Numbered from the stretch's first letter, positions 8,784-18,256 are shown. The stretch is 64,000 nucleotides of DNA from JASHPR01 sp963844655 (GCA_963844655.1 CAWJPA010000007.1:930001-994000); one strand, 5' to 3'. Made by a program: numbers and translations. The notes: generated by a model not told the origin, from the sequence alone.

Positions 8784-9184
8784 ACCGGGCCGGGCTAAGG
8801 CCCATGAGGTTCCCCGCGGCGAAGTGTCCAGGCGAGAACGCGCCACGGGTGAGCGCGGGGTGAAGCGGTGGGTGAGACGCGGGGTGATTTCACCTCCGAC
8901 TTCATCGCGGGTTTCCTGCGGGCTTTGCCCGCAGTTTCAGAAATCTTTGCCACCATCTTGACGCTGCCGCGGCCGGATTTGGCACGGCCAGGGGCGGCTC
9001 CGCTAACCCCGGCCTGAATTGGTGTTTCGCGCTGGTCACGCGGCCTGCGCCAGCCATGCTCAGCCGCTGTGGGTAGATTTCCTCACCCTGATGACGGATG
9101 TTCTGGCCTAACGCAGATGGCAAAGTCGAGTCTCACGTGCCGTGCTGGGCGTCTATGCCCGACATCTCACAGGGGGAAGTTGCT
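8784..9184. other. 401-bp intergenic region between glmM and the polysaccharide cluster
   Basis: No gene is supported. It contains a terminator hairpin (8916-8934) and then a moderately AT-richer stretch (about 8935-9110) that should hold the promoter of the polysaccharide block. I could not pick a confident -35/-10 pair or identify a riboswitch. Confidence 0.5.
8916..8934 (+). terminator. intrinsic terminator after glmM
   Basis: CTGCGGGC (8916-8923), loop TTT, GCCCGCAG (8927-8934): a perfect 8-bp stem followed by TTTC. It is 130 bases after the glmM stop and separates housekeeping from accessory genes. The flanking TTTC/GAAA lets it work weakly in both directions. Confidence 0.65.
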
Positions 9185-10546
9185 TTGCCTCACCGCGTGG
9201 ACACAAGTACGCCGGCGGTGGTGCTGAAGTTCGATCCGAACGTCATGCACCACGGCGGCCTCGGTGTCATCCGTAGCCTCGGCCGCATCGGCGTGCCGGT
9301 CTACGGCGTGCACGAGGGTCCGTGGGCGCCGGCCGCGAGTTCCCGCTACCTGCACGGCCGCTGCTTCTGGCAGCCGAGCCCGGACGACGTGGAGCGGGTG
9401 CAGGCCGGCCTGAAGAAGCTGGCCGCGCGGATCGGGCAGCGGGCCGTGCTGGTGCCGACCGACGACGCCGGCGCGATCTTCCTGGCCGAGCACGGTGACG
9501 AGCTGCGGCAGTGGTTCCTGTTCCCGGACCCGCCCCGAGATCTCCCCCGGCGGGTCGCGGGCAAGTACTCGCTGTACCAGCTCTGCCGCGAGACCGGCGT
9601 GCCCTCGGTCAAGGCCGCGGTGCCCCAGTCGCCGGAGGAAGCCCGCGAGTTTGCCGCCGAGGCGGGCTTCCCCCTGATCGGCAAGCTGACCACACCGTGG
9701 ACCAGCGGCCGCGGCAGGCTGCGCAGCACTTCGATCCTGGCCGACGCCCGCGAGCTCGACGAGGCCTACGGCGCCTGCGCTGCAGCCGGCGCCGGGCTGA
9801 TGCTGCAGGAGTTCATCCCGGGCGGGCCGGGGCACGACTGGTTCTTCCACGGCTACTGCGACGGCGACTCCGCGTGCCGGCCCGCGTTCACCGGGGTCAA
9901 GGAGCGGTCCTACCCGGCGCACGCCGGGCTGACCAGCCTGGGGCGTTCCACGTCGAACCCCCGGCTGCGCGACGAGATCACGCAGATGCTCGCGCGCCTC
10001 GGCTACCGCGGGATCATGGACCTCGACCTGCGCTGGGACCCCCGGGACGACCAGTACAAGCTGCTGGACTTCAACCCCAGGATCGGTGCCCAGTTCCGGC
10101 TCTTCGAGGACGCGGCCGGGATCGACGTGGTCACGGCCTGCTACCTCGATCTGACCGGTCAGCCGGTCCCGGAGAGCGCACCGGTGACCGGGCGCGGCTT
10201 CATGGTGGAGAACTACGACCCGATCAGCGCGCTCAGCTACTGGCGCGCCGGCGAGCTCGGCCTGAAGTCGTGGCTGGCCTCGCTGCGCACGGTCGACGAG
10301 ATGGCCTGGTTCGCGCGCGATGACCTGCGCCCGTTCGGCCTCATGTGCCTGCGGATGGGCTGGCGCATGGCCACCCGGCCGCTCGGCCTGCCGCAGGGCC
10401 GGGCATCGAGCCACCAGCTTAGGTACTCCGGCGGCCGGGCGGCCGCCCGGGACGGCCAGGGCGCTGGACGCCCCCGGCCGATAACGCAAATAGAGACCGC
10501 GCGGCCAACGGAGCCGCGATCCCGCAAGGAGGGGACGAAAGTATGA
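9185..10546 (+). CDS. ATP-grasp carboxylate-amine ligase-like protein
   Basis: ATP-grasp superfamily protein (453 residues from TTG 9185), of the type annotated as predicted carboxylate-amine ligase. It has an N-terminal Rossmann-like part (VVLKFDPNVMHHGGLGVIRSL), the central ATP-grasp region with LIGKLTTPWTSGRG and LMLQEFIPGG, and the metal-binding end IMDLDLRWD...LLDFNPRIGAQF. I chose TTG 9185 because AGGGGGAAG lies five bases before it; ATGs at 9098 and 9155 are in frame but lack such a site. Its stop overlaps the start of the flavoprotein gene. Inferred role: ligating an amino or carboxyl group to a precursor or substituent of the polysaccharide made by this block; no direct proof. Confidence 0.75.
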   Translation: MPHRVDTSTPAVVLKFDPNVMHHGGLGVIRSLGRIGVPVYGVHEGPWAPAASSRYLHGRCFWQPSPDDVERVQAGLKKLAARIGQRAVLVPTDDAGAIFLAEHGDELRQWFLFPDPPRDLPRRVAGKYSLYQLCRETGVPSVKAAVPQSPEEAREFAAEAGFPLIGKLTTPWTSGRGRLRSTSILADARELDEAYGACAAAGAGLMLQEFIPGGPGHDWFFHGYCDGDSACRPAFTGVKERSYPAHAGLTSLGRSTSNPRLRDEITQMLARLGYRGIMDLDLRWDPRDDQYKLLDFNPRIGAQFRLFEDAAGIDVVTACYLDLTGQPVPESAPVTGRGFMVENYDPISALSYWRAGELGLKSWLASLRTVDEMAWFARDDLRPFGLMCLRMGWRMATRPLGLPQGRASSHQLRYSGGRAAARDGQGAGRPRPITQIETARPTEPRSRKEGTKV

Positions 10547-11781
10547 GCGACGCCGTCGAGGTCGCAATCGTGGGGGCTGGCCCGTATGGGCTGTCCCTCG
10601 CCGCGCACCTGCGGGCTGCGGGCGTGAGCGTCCGACAGTTCGGCCTGCCGATGCAGCTCTGGAAGGACTTCATGCCCGAGGGCATGTATCTCAAGTCGCA
10701 GGGCTTCGCGTCGAACCTGTCCGACCCGAAGGGCACTCACACGCTCGAGGCCTTCTGCCGGGCGACAGGACGCCCCTACGCCAGCTACGGCCTGCCGGTA
10801 GCGCTGGACACCTTCGTGGCCTACGGCGAGTGGTTCCGTGACGAGCTCGTGCCGGACATCGAAGAGGTGCTGGTCACCGACATCGTCCGGGCCGGCAGCG
10901 GTTTCGAGCTGACCCTGGCCAACTCAGAGCAGCTGCAAGCACGCAAGGTGGTCGTCGCCATCGGCGTCGAGGCCTTCGCGTATGTTCCTGAGCCGCTGTC
11001 CGCGCTGCCGTCCGCGGTGTGCACGCACGCCTCGGCCCACACCGACCTGGGCGCCTTCAAGGGCCAGGAGGTCATCGTGGTCGGCGCGGGCCAGTCCGCG
11101 CTTGAGTCCGCCGCGCTGCTGCACGAGAAGGGCGCGAGCGTCCAGCTGGTCGCCAGGAAGACCGACCTCCGCTGGAACGGCGAGCCGCTGGCCCTGGACC
11201 GCCCGATGATGCAGCGGCTCAAGGAGCCGGAGTCCGGGCTCGGCTCGGGCTGGGCCACCTGGTTCTACTCCAACCACCCGGAGTGGTTCCGGCACCTGCC
11301 GCGGTCCACCCGGGTCTACCGGGCCCGCACGGCGCTCGGGCCGGCCGGTGCGAACTGGCTGCGCCCCCGGGTGGAGGGGCAGTTCCCCGCCCTCACCGGC
11401 TACTCGGTCAAGTGGGCCAGGATGCAGGACAACGGAGCCCGGCTGGGGCTGACCGGAACCGACGGCACCACCCGCGAGGTGGCCGCCGACCACGTGATCG
11501 CGGGTACCGGCTACCGCACCGACCTCACCAGGCTGTCGTTCTTCGGTGACTCGATGCTGCCCGCCCTGCGAACCGTGCCAGGCACAGGCAGCTCCATCGT
11601 CGACCGCAACTACCAGACCTCCGTTCCCGGCCTGTACGTCATGGGCCCGGCGGTGGCCCCGACCATGGGGCCGGTCATGCGGTTCGTGTTCGGCTCCGAG
11701 CACGCCGCGACCACCGTGGCCCGCCAGCTGACCGGCGGCGCAGTGCGCCGGTCCCAGACCGCCGTGGCAGCGGGACGGTAA
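10543..11781 (+). CDS. FAD/NAD(P)-dependent oxidoreductase, monooxygenase-like
   Basis: Flavoprotein of 412 residues with two nucleotide-binding motifs: VAIVGAGPYGLSLAAHL near residue 5 for FAD and VIVVGAGQSALESAALLHEKG near residue 180 for NAD(P)H, plus the late ATGxxx-type motif VIAGTGYRTD. This layout is that of Baeyer-Villiger/N-hydroxylating monooxygenases and related reductases (SidA/IucD-like). Substrate unknown. The start overlaps the ATP-grasp stop (ATGA) and has a very strong AAGGAGGGG site. The pairing with an ATP-grasp ligase suggests that the two act in sequence on one amino or acyl substituent. Confidence 0.8.
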   Translation: MSDAVEVAIVGAGPYGLSLAAHLRAAGVSVRQFGLPMQLWKDFMPEGMYLKSQGFASNLSDPKGTHTLEAFCRATGRPYASYGLPVALDTFVAYGEWFRDELVPDIEEVLVTDIVRAGSGFELTLANSEQLQARKVVVAIGVEAFAYVPEPLSALPSAVCTHASAHTDLGAFKGQEVIVVGAGQSALESAALLHEKGASVQLVARKTDLRWNGEPLALDRPMMQRLKEPESGLGSGWATWFYSNHPEWFRHLPRSTRVYRARTALGPAGANWLRPRVEGQFPALTGYSVKWARMQDNGARLGLTGTDGTTREVAADHVIAGTGYRTDLTRLSFFGDSMLPALRTVPGTGSSIVDRNYQTSVPGLYVMGPAVAPTMGPVMRFVFGSEHAATTVARQLTGGAVRRSQTAVAAGR

Positions 11782-13217
11782 TGACGGCAAACTACCGGCA
11801 GCGCGGCCCGGACTCGGGCGAATTCGGGCCTGTGCCCGCTGCGGTGCCTGCCCAAGCCGGTCAGACCGGGCTCAGCCCGCCGGCAGCGCGAGCACGCGCC
11901 GCCCGGCGGGCCAGCCGGGTTGTCCCGGTCATCGCGATGCCGCTGGCCGACGCGGTCGCGCTCGCCGCGGCGGTCGGCCTGGCCGGTCGGGTGAGCCTGG
12001 CGTCGGCGGTGTACCCGCTGGCCGTGCTCGTGATCCTGGCCGCCACGGGGCAGCACCGGCTGCGGATCTGCCTGCGCGTGGCCGACCAGGCCGGGCGCAT
12101 CCTGGCTGCGGTGGCGGTGCCGATGCTGGTCCTGCTGCCGTGGCTGCCGGCCGGCGTCGCGCTGCGGGAGGCGCTGTGGTCCGCCGGTCTCGTGCTCACC
12201 CTGCGCATCGCGGTGTCCGCGGGGCTGCGGGCCGCGCACCGGCGTGGGCAGCTCACCGAGCCCGCGCTGGTGGTGGGGGCGGGGACGTTCGGCGCGCACA
12301 TCGGCGAGCTGATGCGCGCGCACACGGAGCTCGGGCTTCAGGTGCGGGGTTACCTCGACGGTGGCCCGCCGCGCCGGGACCTGGCGCTGCCGTCGCTCGG
12401 CGCTCCCGGCGACCTCGCTGACGTCGTGGCCAGGCTGGGCATCCGCCGGGTCGTGGTCTGCTATGCCGCCTGCAAGGACGAGGACCTGGTCACCGTCCTG
12501 CGGGCCTGCAGGCCGCTGAAGGCCGACGTCTGCGTGGTGCCGCGGCTCTACGAGCTCGGCATGGCGGTCCCGCAGTCCTGCCTGGACGAGATCTGGGGCA
12601 TTCCGCTGATCCCGCTTCGGCGGCTCGGCCACTCGACCGTCGGCATGTGGCTGAAGCGGATCTTCGACGTGACGCTGGCCGCGACTCTGCTCGTCGCCGC
12701 GGCGCCGGTGCTGCTCGTCTTGGCCGCCGCGATCCGGCTGGTCTGCGGCCAGTCGCCAATCTTCCGCCAGGTCCGGGTCACCGGCCAGGGCCGGACGGCG
12801 GAGGTCCTGAAGCTGCGCACGCTCAGCGAGCACGGTGACCCCGACACCACATGGACCGGGGAGACGCAGGAGTCCAACGCCCTGGGCCGGTTCCTGCGCG
12901 TCACTCACCTCGATGAGCTGCCGCAGCTGGTCAACGTGCTGCGCGGCCAGATGTCCCTGGTGGGGCCGAGGCCGGAGCGGCCGTATTTCGCCGAGCTGTT
13001 TGGCCGCGAGTTCCTCAGGTACAGCGACCGGACCCGGATGCCCGCCGGGGTGACCGGGTGGGCCCAGATCCACGGACTGAACGGGGACACCTCGATCATT
13101 GAGCGCGCCCGCTTCGACAACCAGTACATCGAGTACTGGTCGCCGTGGCTGGACGTCATCATCCTCGCGCGCACTCTCGCGGCCGCGATCACCCGCCGAC
13201 AGGAGGGGGAGCGATGA
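11781..13217 (+). CDS. polyprenyl-phosphate sugar-1-phosphate transferase (WcaJ/WbaP type)
   Basis: Priming glycosyltransferase of 478 residues that should move a sugar-1-phosphate from a nucleotide sugar to undecaprenyl phosphate at the membrane. It has several N-terminal membrane helices (about residues 45-150), a Rossmann-like domain with LVVGAGTFGAHIGEL, and the C-terminal bacterial sugar-transferase domain beginning at MWLKRIFDVTLAATLL with LPQLVNVLRGQMSLVGPRPERPYF, whose PRP loop is the family hallmark, and GVTGWAQIHG. TAATG couples it to the preceding gene. Its presence means chain building starts on a lipid carrier, unlike synthase-dependent Pel. The sugar transferred is unknown. Confidence 0.92.
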   Translation: MTANYRQRGPDSGEFGPVPAAVPAQAGQTGLSPPAARARAARRASRVVPVIAMPLADAVALAAAVGLAGRVSLASAVYPLAVLVILAATGQHRLRICLRVADQAGRILAAVAVPMLVLLPWLPAGVALREALWSAGLVLTLRIAVSAGLRAAHRRGQLTEPALVVGAGTFGAHIGELMRAHTELGLQVRGYLDGGPPRRDLALPSLGAPGDLADVVARLGIRRVVVCYAACKDEDLVTVLRACRPLKADVCVVPRLYELGMAVPQSCLDEIWGIPLIPLRRLGHSTVGMWLKRIFDVTLAATLLVAAAPVLLVLAAAIRLVCGQSPIFRQVRVTGQGRTAEVLKLRTLSEHGDPDTTWTGETQESNALGRFLRVTHLDELPQLVNVLRGQMSLVGPRPERPYFAELFGREFLRYSDRTRMPAGVTGWAQIHGLNGDTSIIERARFDNQYIEYWSPWLDVIILARTLAAAITRRQEGER

Positions 13218-13975
13218 CCACCACCCGCGCCGACACCTGGATGACCGACGGGCAGCTGCGGCTGCGCGACGTGCCCATGATCCTGATGTACCACGGCATC
13301 GCCGAGGTGGACGAGGATCCGAACCAGCTCTGCGTGACGCCGGCCCGGTTCGCTGAGCAGATGTCCTGGCTGCACCGGCACGGGATGCGGGGGGTCGGCA
13401 TCGGCACGCTCGTCGACGCGATGCGAACCGGCCACCACCGCGGGCTCGTCGGTATCACCTTTGACGACGGTTACGTCAACGTGCTCGAGGCGGCGCTGCC
13501 GGAGCTGAAGCGGCACGGCTTCGAGGCCACCGCGTACATCATCACCGACCGGCTGGGGAGTACCAACGAATGGGACGAAGGGCCGACCTGGCCGCTGATG
13601 ACGGCCAGCCAGGTGCTCGAGCTCGCCGCGGCCGGGTTTGAGATCGGCTCACATGCCGCCACACACATGCGGCTGGCGGGCGCCGAGCCCGCGCAGCTGA
13701 CCGCCGAGGTCCGCGACAGCAAGGCCAATCTCGCCGCGCTCCTCGGCACCGAGATCCGCGGATTCGCCTACCCGTACGGGTCGATGGACGCCGCCGCCAG
13801 ACGCGCCGTCCGCGACGCGGGCTACGAGTACGCGTGTGCCGTGGAGGCGTCCATGGCCGAGATGGGGCTCATGGCACTGCCCAGGCTCTACGTCGGCCAG
13901 CAGGACGACGCCATGCGGATGGCAGCCAAACGGCTGCTCTACAGGGGCCGTATCGCGCTCAGAGGGAGACGTTAA
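13214..13975 (+). CDS. polysaccharide deacetylase (CE4, NodB domain)
   Basis: CE4 enzyme of 253 residues that removes N-acetyl groups from amino sugars. Motifs in family order: LMYHG; TFDDGY with the catalytic base and the first metal Asp; IGSHAATHMRL giving the metal-binding H-x3-H; and FAYPYG with the substrate-loop Arg/Pro region. ATG 13214 overlaps the preceding stop (ATGA). No signal peptide or membrane segment is visible, so it may act in the cytoplasm on lipid-linked precursor, unlike the exported deacetylases of fungal GAG and PelA systems. Its presence implies that the polymer contains N-acetylhexosamine. Confidence 0.92.
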   Translation: MTTTRADTWMTDGQLRLRDVPMILMYHGIAEVDEDPNQLCVTPARFAEQMSWLHRHGMRGVGIGTLVDAMRTGHHRGLVGITFDDGYVNVLEAALPELKRHGFEATAYIITDRLGSTNEWDEGPTWPLMTASQVLELAAAGFEIGSHAATHMRLAGAEPAQLTAEVRDSKANLAALLGTEIRGFAYPYGSMDAAARRAVRDAGYEYACAVEASMAEMGLMALPRLYVGQQDDAMRMAAKRLLYRGRIALRGRR

Positions 13976-15178
13976 ATGAAAGTCCTACACGTGATCACTG
14001 GGCTCGACGCCGGGGGCGCCGAGCTGCAGCTGGCCATGATTCTGCGCCGCACCAGGCACGAGTCAGACGTGGTCACGCTGTACAACCCGGGCCCGGTCGC
14101 GGACATGATACGGGCGCAGGGGACGTCCGTCCGCAACCTCGGCATGCAGAGCAATACCGAGCTGCCCGCGCTGATGCGGTTGCGCAAGATCATCAAGGAC
14201 GGCCGCTACGACGTGGTGCACACGCACCTGTACCGGGCCCAGGTCTACGCCCGCCCCGCGGCGCGGCTGGCCGGGACGCCGGTGGTGCTGACCACCGAGC
14301 ACTCGATCGGCGAGACCCACATCGAGCGGCGCAAGATGACCAAGAGCGTGCGCGCCCTGTACCTGACGTCGGAGATGTTCTCCGATGCGACCATCGCGGT
14401 CTCCGGCATCGTCAAGGACCGCCTCGTGCGCTGGGGCGTGCGGCCGGCGAAGATCACCGTGGTCCCGAACGGCGTGGACACCGACGGGCTCGGCTTTGAC
14501 GCGGAGGCGCGGGTCAAGGTCCGCGAGCAGTTCGGCCTCTCGCCCGACACGTACGTCATCGGCGCGCTCGGGCGGCTCGACCCCAACAAGCGGGTGGACC
14601 TGACCATGGAGGCGGCCGCGCCCTTGCTGGGGGACCGGTGCAAGATCCTGGTGATCGGCCGCGGCGAGGACCAGGCCCGGCTGGAGGCCGCGGCCAAGCG
14701 GATCGGCGTCACCGAGCACGTGATCTTCGGCGGTTACCAGGCCGACACCACGGCGATGCTGGCCGCCTTCGACCTCTACGTGGCGGCCTCGCTGCAGGAG
14801 ACGTTCGGGCTCTCCGTGCTCGAGGCGCTAGCCAGCGGGCTGCCCGTGCTGTACACCACCTGCCCGGCCCTGGACGGAATCCAGACCGAGCGGGCCCGCC
14901 AGGTGGCGGGCACCCCGGAGGCACTGGGTGCGGACATCCGCAAAGAGGTGGAAAACGGGCCAAGAACCCGCGAAGCTGATCACAGGGTCTTTGAGCGCTA
15001 CGGCATCGAGTCGGTCACCGAGCGCGTCGATGACCTGTACGAGCAGATCCTGGCCGGGCGCCCGCGGCGGGTGCAGCGCATGGTCGCGCGCCGCCGCCCG
15101 CCCGCCCGGCCGGCTCCGCGGCCCGCTCCCGAGCCGGAGGCCAGCGTGATCGGCCAGGCTACGGACGGCGTCGGCTAG
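13976..15178 (+). CDS. GT4-family glycosyltransferase
   Basis: Retaining GT-B glycosyltransferase of 400 residues. It starts MKVLHVITGLDAGGAELQL (the Gly-rich acceptor-side loop) and has VVPNGVD, the GRLDPNKRVD loop, and the donor-site E-x7-E in QETFGLSVLEALASGLPVL. It acts on the cytoplasmic side. The ATG follows the deacetylase stop directly (TAAATG). The last ~40 residues are a basic Arg/Pro-rich tail that may help attach it to the membrane. It probably extends the lipid-linked oligosaccharide; sugar specificity is unknown. Confidence 0.9.
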   Translation: MKVLHVITGLDAGGAELQLAMILRRTRHESDVVTLYNPGPVADMIRAQGTSVRNLGMQSNTELPALMRLRKIIKDGRYDVVHTHLYRAQVYARPAARLAGTPVVLTTEHSIGETHIERRKMTKSVRALYLTSEMFSDATIAVSGIVKDRLVRWGVRPAKITVVPNGVDTDGLGFDAEARVKVREQFGLSPDTYVIGALGRLDPNKRVDLTMEAAAPLLGDRCKILVIGRGEDQARLEAAAKRIGVTEHVIFGGYQADTTAMLAAFDLYVAASLQETFGLSVLEALASGLPVLYTTCPALDGIQTERARQVAGTPEALGADIRKEVENGPRTREADHRVFERYGIESVTERVDDLYEQILAGRPRRVQRMVARRRPPARPAPRPAPEPEASVIGQATDGVG

Positions 15179-15272
15179 CCGGGGGAATGCGGGGCCACGG
15201 GGATCTGGAATGCAAGCCGCCAACGCAGCCGGGCAAGGAAGCCCGCACGTGAAACAGGTGATGTGAACCTCT

Positions 15273-16799
15273 ATGGATGTGGCGCTAATCGGAGAGGGCA
15301 CCTACCCGCACCAGTTCGGTGGGGTCAGCGTATGGTGCGACCAGCTCGTCCGCGGGATGCCTGACTACGACTTCCTGCTGGTGGCGCTCGTCGCAACGGG
15401 TGCCGAGCCGGTGCGGTGGTCGCTGCCTGACAACGTCGTGTCGGTGGACACGCTGCCGCTGTGGGGACCAGCGCCTGCCGCGCCGTTGTCGAGCAGGCGC
15501 GGCAGGCGTTCCTCCCGCCCGGTGGAATGCCCGCACCTGGGCGAGCTGATCGAACTGCTGCTCGCCCCACCCGGGGAATCCCAGGACCGCTTCGGCGACG
15601 TGATCAGGGATATCTTCGAGTTCGCGCAGCGGGAGAACCTGTCCGCCAGCCTGTCCAGCGAGTGGGCCGTGCAGCTGCTCAGCGAGGCCTGGCGGGACTG
15701 GCGGCTCGATTCCGTCGCGGCCGAGCCCACGCTGCACGATGCGGTGACCGCGATGCAGCTTCTCGAGCACTCGCTCCGCCCGCTGTCGCATCCGCCCGTG
15801 CGCGCCGATGTGGTGCACGCGGTGACCAATGGGCTCGGTGCGCTGCCCTCGCTGGCGGCCAAGTGGCGGTACGGCACGCCGATGGTCGTCACCGAGCACG
15901 GCATCTACATGCGCGAGCAGTACCTGCACAGCCGCAACAGCCCGTTCCGGTGGCCGGTCCGCGCGCTGTACCTGCGATTCCTGCGCCGCCTGTGCTCCCT
16001 CGGCTACTCCGAGGCAGAGCTGATCACCCCGGGCAACGTCTACAACAAGCGCTGGGAGGAGCAGCTCGGCGCGAACCTCTCCAAGGTGCGTACCGTCTAC
16101 AACGGCGTCGACCCGGCCGACTTCCCCGCGGTGGAGGGTGAGCCCGAGGCCCCGACGATCTCGTGGGCGGGCCGCATCGACCCGGTCAAGGACCTGGAGA
16201 CGCTGCTGCTGGCGTTCGCCCTGGTGCACAGGAAGATGCCGAACGCGCGGTTGCGCATGTTCGGCTCGGCGCCGCAGGGCCAGGAGGGCTACCTGGAGCG
16301 CTGCAAGGCGCTGGCCGAAGAGCTCGGCATCGCCGACGCGGCGACGTTCGAAGGCCGGATAGACCGGATCCGCGACGCCTACGACGCCGGCCAGATCGTG
16401 GTGCTCTGCAGCATCTCCGAGGGTTTCCCCTACACCCTGATCGAGGCGATGACCTGCGGTCGGCCGTGCGTGGCCACTGACGTCGGCGGCGTCACCGAGG
16501 CGATCGCCGACACCGGAGTGGTCGTGCAGGCCCGCAATCCCGAGGCCCTGGCGCAGGCCTGCCTGGCACTGCTGGAGGATCCGGCCCTGCGGCGCAAGTT
16601 CGGGGCCGCGGCCCGGATGCGCGCACTCGAGTACTTCACCGTCGACCGCGCCATCAGCGCGTTCGATGAGATCTACACGTTCGTCGGCACCGGCATCCCG
16701 CTGCCGACGGCGGAGTGGGAAGACGAGTCCGACGACCTGCTGGTCACCGGGCTGCCCGAACGCGACGAGGAGACCGAGCTGCTGGAGGCGGCCGGATGA
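15273..16799 (+). CDS. PelF-like GT4 glycosyltransferase (DUF3492 N-terminal domain)
   Basis: A 508-residue protein resembling PelF, the cytosolic transferase that polymerises the Pel exopolysaccharide from UDP-GalNAc. The N-terminus DVALIGEGTYPHQFGGVSVW is characteristic of PelF/DUF3492 proteins, as is VVTEHGIYMREQYL in the middle. The GT4 half has VYNGVD, WAGRIDPVKDLETLLLAF and the E-x7-E in SISEGFPYTLIEAM with GRPCVATDVGGV. ATG 15273 is the only start matching the family N-terminus. Its stop overlaps the following membrane-protein start, coupling polymerisation to the likely exporter. I recognise the family from memory of its motifs; the sugar donor is not provable here. PelF-type enzymes also occur in fungal galactosaminogalactan clusters. 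Confidence 0.85.
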   Translation: MDVALIGEGTYPHQFGGVSVWCDQLVRGMPDYDFLLVALVATGAEPVRWSLPDNVVSVDTLPLWGPAPAAPLSSRRGRRSSRPVECPHLGELIELLLAPPGESQDRFGDVIRDIFEFAQRENLSASLSSEWAVQLLSEAWRDWRLDSVAAEPTLHDAVTAMQLLEHSLRPLSHPPVRADVVHAVTNGLGALPSLAAKWRYGTPMVVTEHGIYMREQYLHSRNSPFRWPVRALYLRFLRRLCSLGYSEAELITPGNVYNKRWEEQLGANLSKVRTVYNGVDPADFPAVEGEPEAPTISWAGRIDPVKDLETLLLAFALVHRKMPNARLRMFGSAPQGQEGYLERCKALAEELGIADAATFEGRIDRIRDAYDAGQIVVLCSISEGFPYTLIEAMTCGRPCVATDVGGVTEAIADTGVVVQARNPEALAQACLALLEDPALRRKFGAAARMRALEYFTVDRAISAFDEIYTFVGTGIPLPTAEWEDESDDLLVTGLPERDEETELLEAAG

Positions 16800-18256
16800 G
16801 CGCCGAGAGCGTGCACGACCAGCGGCCGGGGCGGCGCCGGATCGAAGCGGCCGACCTGCAGCGGCTCGGCGCGGCCAACGGCCACTCGCACACGCCGCGC
16901 ACGGTCACGGCGCTGTGCGAGCAGTTCGCCCCGGTGTGCCAGTCCGCCGTGGATCCGCTCGAGATCGCCAGCGCGCTGGAGTTCGAGGGCCTGGGCGACC
17001 AGGCGGCGAAGCTGCGTTACGGCTATCGCGATGTGTTCGCCCTGGCCCAGGACATGTACTTCCGGGTGCCGCGGCAGCCGGCCGAGCCGGAGGCGCCGCC
17101 GGACCCGTGGCAGGGGAGCAGGCTGCGGCCTGCGCTGCACGGCCTGCTGTACGGCCTGCCTGGCGTGTTCTTCCCGGCCGCGATCGGGCTGCTGGCCGGC
17201 CCGGGCATCCTGATCACGCTGATCGTGGCGCTGCTCGTCGCCTGGTCCACGGGCCAGGGCCTCGCCTACTTCGGCTACACCCGGCTCGGCCGGACCATGG
17301 ATATGAACGAAGCGCGGCTGGTGATGCGGTTCGCCCTGGTCGCCGGGATCGCGGTGGTCGCCGCGGCGATGGCCGTGACCGGCCACCTGGTGCACGCCAC
17401 CGGGTCGGTGATGCTGTTCGGCGCGGGCGAGGGCGTGTACATGCTGGGCGCCGGCGTGCTGATGGTGCTCGGGGCCGAGCGGTGGCTGCTGCCCGCGCTC
17501 GCGCCCGGCGTGCTCGGCAGCGCCGTGTTCCTGGCCTTGGGCCGGCCCCCGGACCTGGCCCACGGGACCTGGGTGCTGCTCGCCGCCACTCCCGTGCTGG
17601 CGCTGCTGCTCGCGGTCGTGTTCACCCGGACGCCGGGCCGGGGGATCGCCGGGCTGCCCGACTCCACCGAGTGGGTCGGCGCACTGCCGGCCATGGCGTT
17701 CGGGCTGGTCGCGGCCGGGCTGCTGACGTTCCCGATAGCGGTGGGGCCGCACGGTCACGGCGGCGTGAACATCGGCGCGCTGCTGGCCGCCCTGCCGCTG
17801 TCGCTGAGCATGGGCGCGGCGGAATGGAGCCTGCTCTGGTACCGGCGGCGGACCCAACGGCTGCTGCGGGAGACCACGCAGACCCGGGTGTTCGCGGCCA
17901 AGGCCCGGCTCGCGCTGCTGGCCGCGCTGCTGCAGTACCTGGCCGTCGCCGCGGTGCTGGTCGCCCTGACGGTCGCGGTTGCCTCCGCGGCCGGGATCGT
18001 CACGCCGCACCTGTCCTACCTGCCCCAGCTGGCGGCGTACGGGGCGCTGGGCGGGGCCATGTTCCTGGCGCTGATGCTGCAGGCGATGGGCCTGCGCACG
18101 TTCCCGCTGGTGGCGAGCGCCATCGCCTTGGTATTCGAGATCCTGGCTCGCGACTTCGGGGTGCTGGCCCAGATCGTGGCGTGCACGGAACTCTTCGTGG
18201 TGCTCGGCATCTACGCCGCCGTCATGCTCGGACGGGCCGTGCGGCATGCGTATTAG
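16796..18256 (+). CDS. polytopic membrane protein, candidate polysaccharide exporter
   Basis: Unnamed 486-residue membrane protein. A soluble N-terminal part of ~105 residues contains FEGLGDQAAKLRYGYRD, followed by about ten to twelve hydrophobic helices to the C-terminus. ATG 16796 overlaps the PelF-like stop (ATGA). It occupies the place that PelG, a Wzx-like transporter, holds after PelF in pel operons, and its helix count would suit a flippase-like exporter. I do not see clear PelG sequence motifs, so this is an inference from topology and position. No Wzy polymerase or outer-layer export component is obvious elsewhere in the cluster. Confidence 0.7.
   Translation: MSAESVHDQRPGRRRIEAADLQRLGAANGHSHTPRTVTALCEQFAPVCQSAVDPLEIASALEFEGLGDQAAKLRYGYRDVFALAQDMYFRVPRQPAEPEAPPDPWQGSRLRPALHGLLYGLPGVFFPAAIGLLAGPGILITLIVALLVAWSTGQGLAYFGYTRLGRTMDMNEARLVMRFALVAGIAVVAAAMAVTGHLVHATGSVMLFGAGEGVYMLGAGVLMVLGAERWLLPALAPGVLGSAVFLALGRPPDLAHGTWVLLAATPVLALLLAVVFTRTPGRGIAGLPDSTEWVGALPAMAFGLVAAGLLTFPIAVGPHGHGGVNIGALLAALPLSLSMGAAEWSLLWYRRRTQRLLRETTQTRVFAAKARLALLAALLQYLAVAAVLVALTVAVASAAGIVTPHLSYLPQLAAYGALGGAMFLALMLQAMGLRTFPLVASAIALVFEILARDFGVLAQIVACTELFVVLGIYAAVMLGRAVRHAY

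Noticed and set aside
9000..9184. A c-di-AMP or c-di-GMP riboswitch before the polysaccharide block
   Set aside because: I looked for the conserved cores but could not identify them; a covariance-model search would be decisive.
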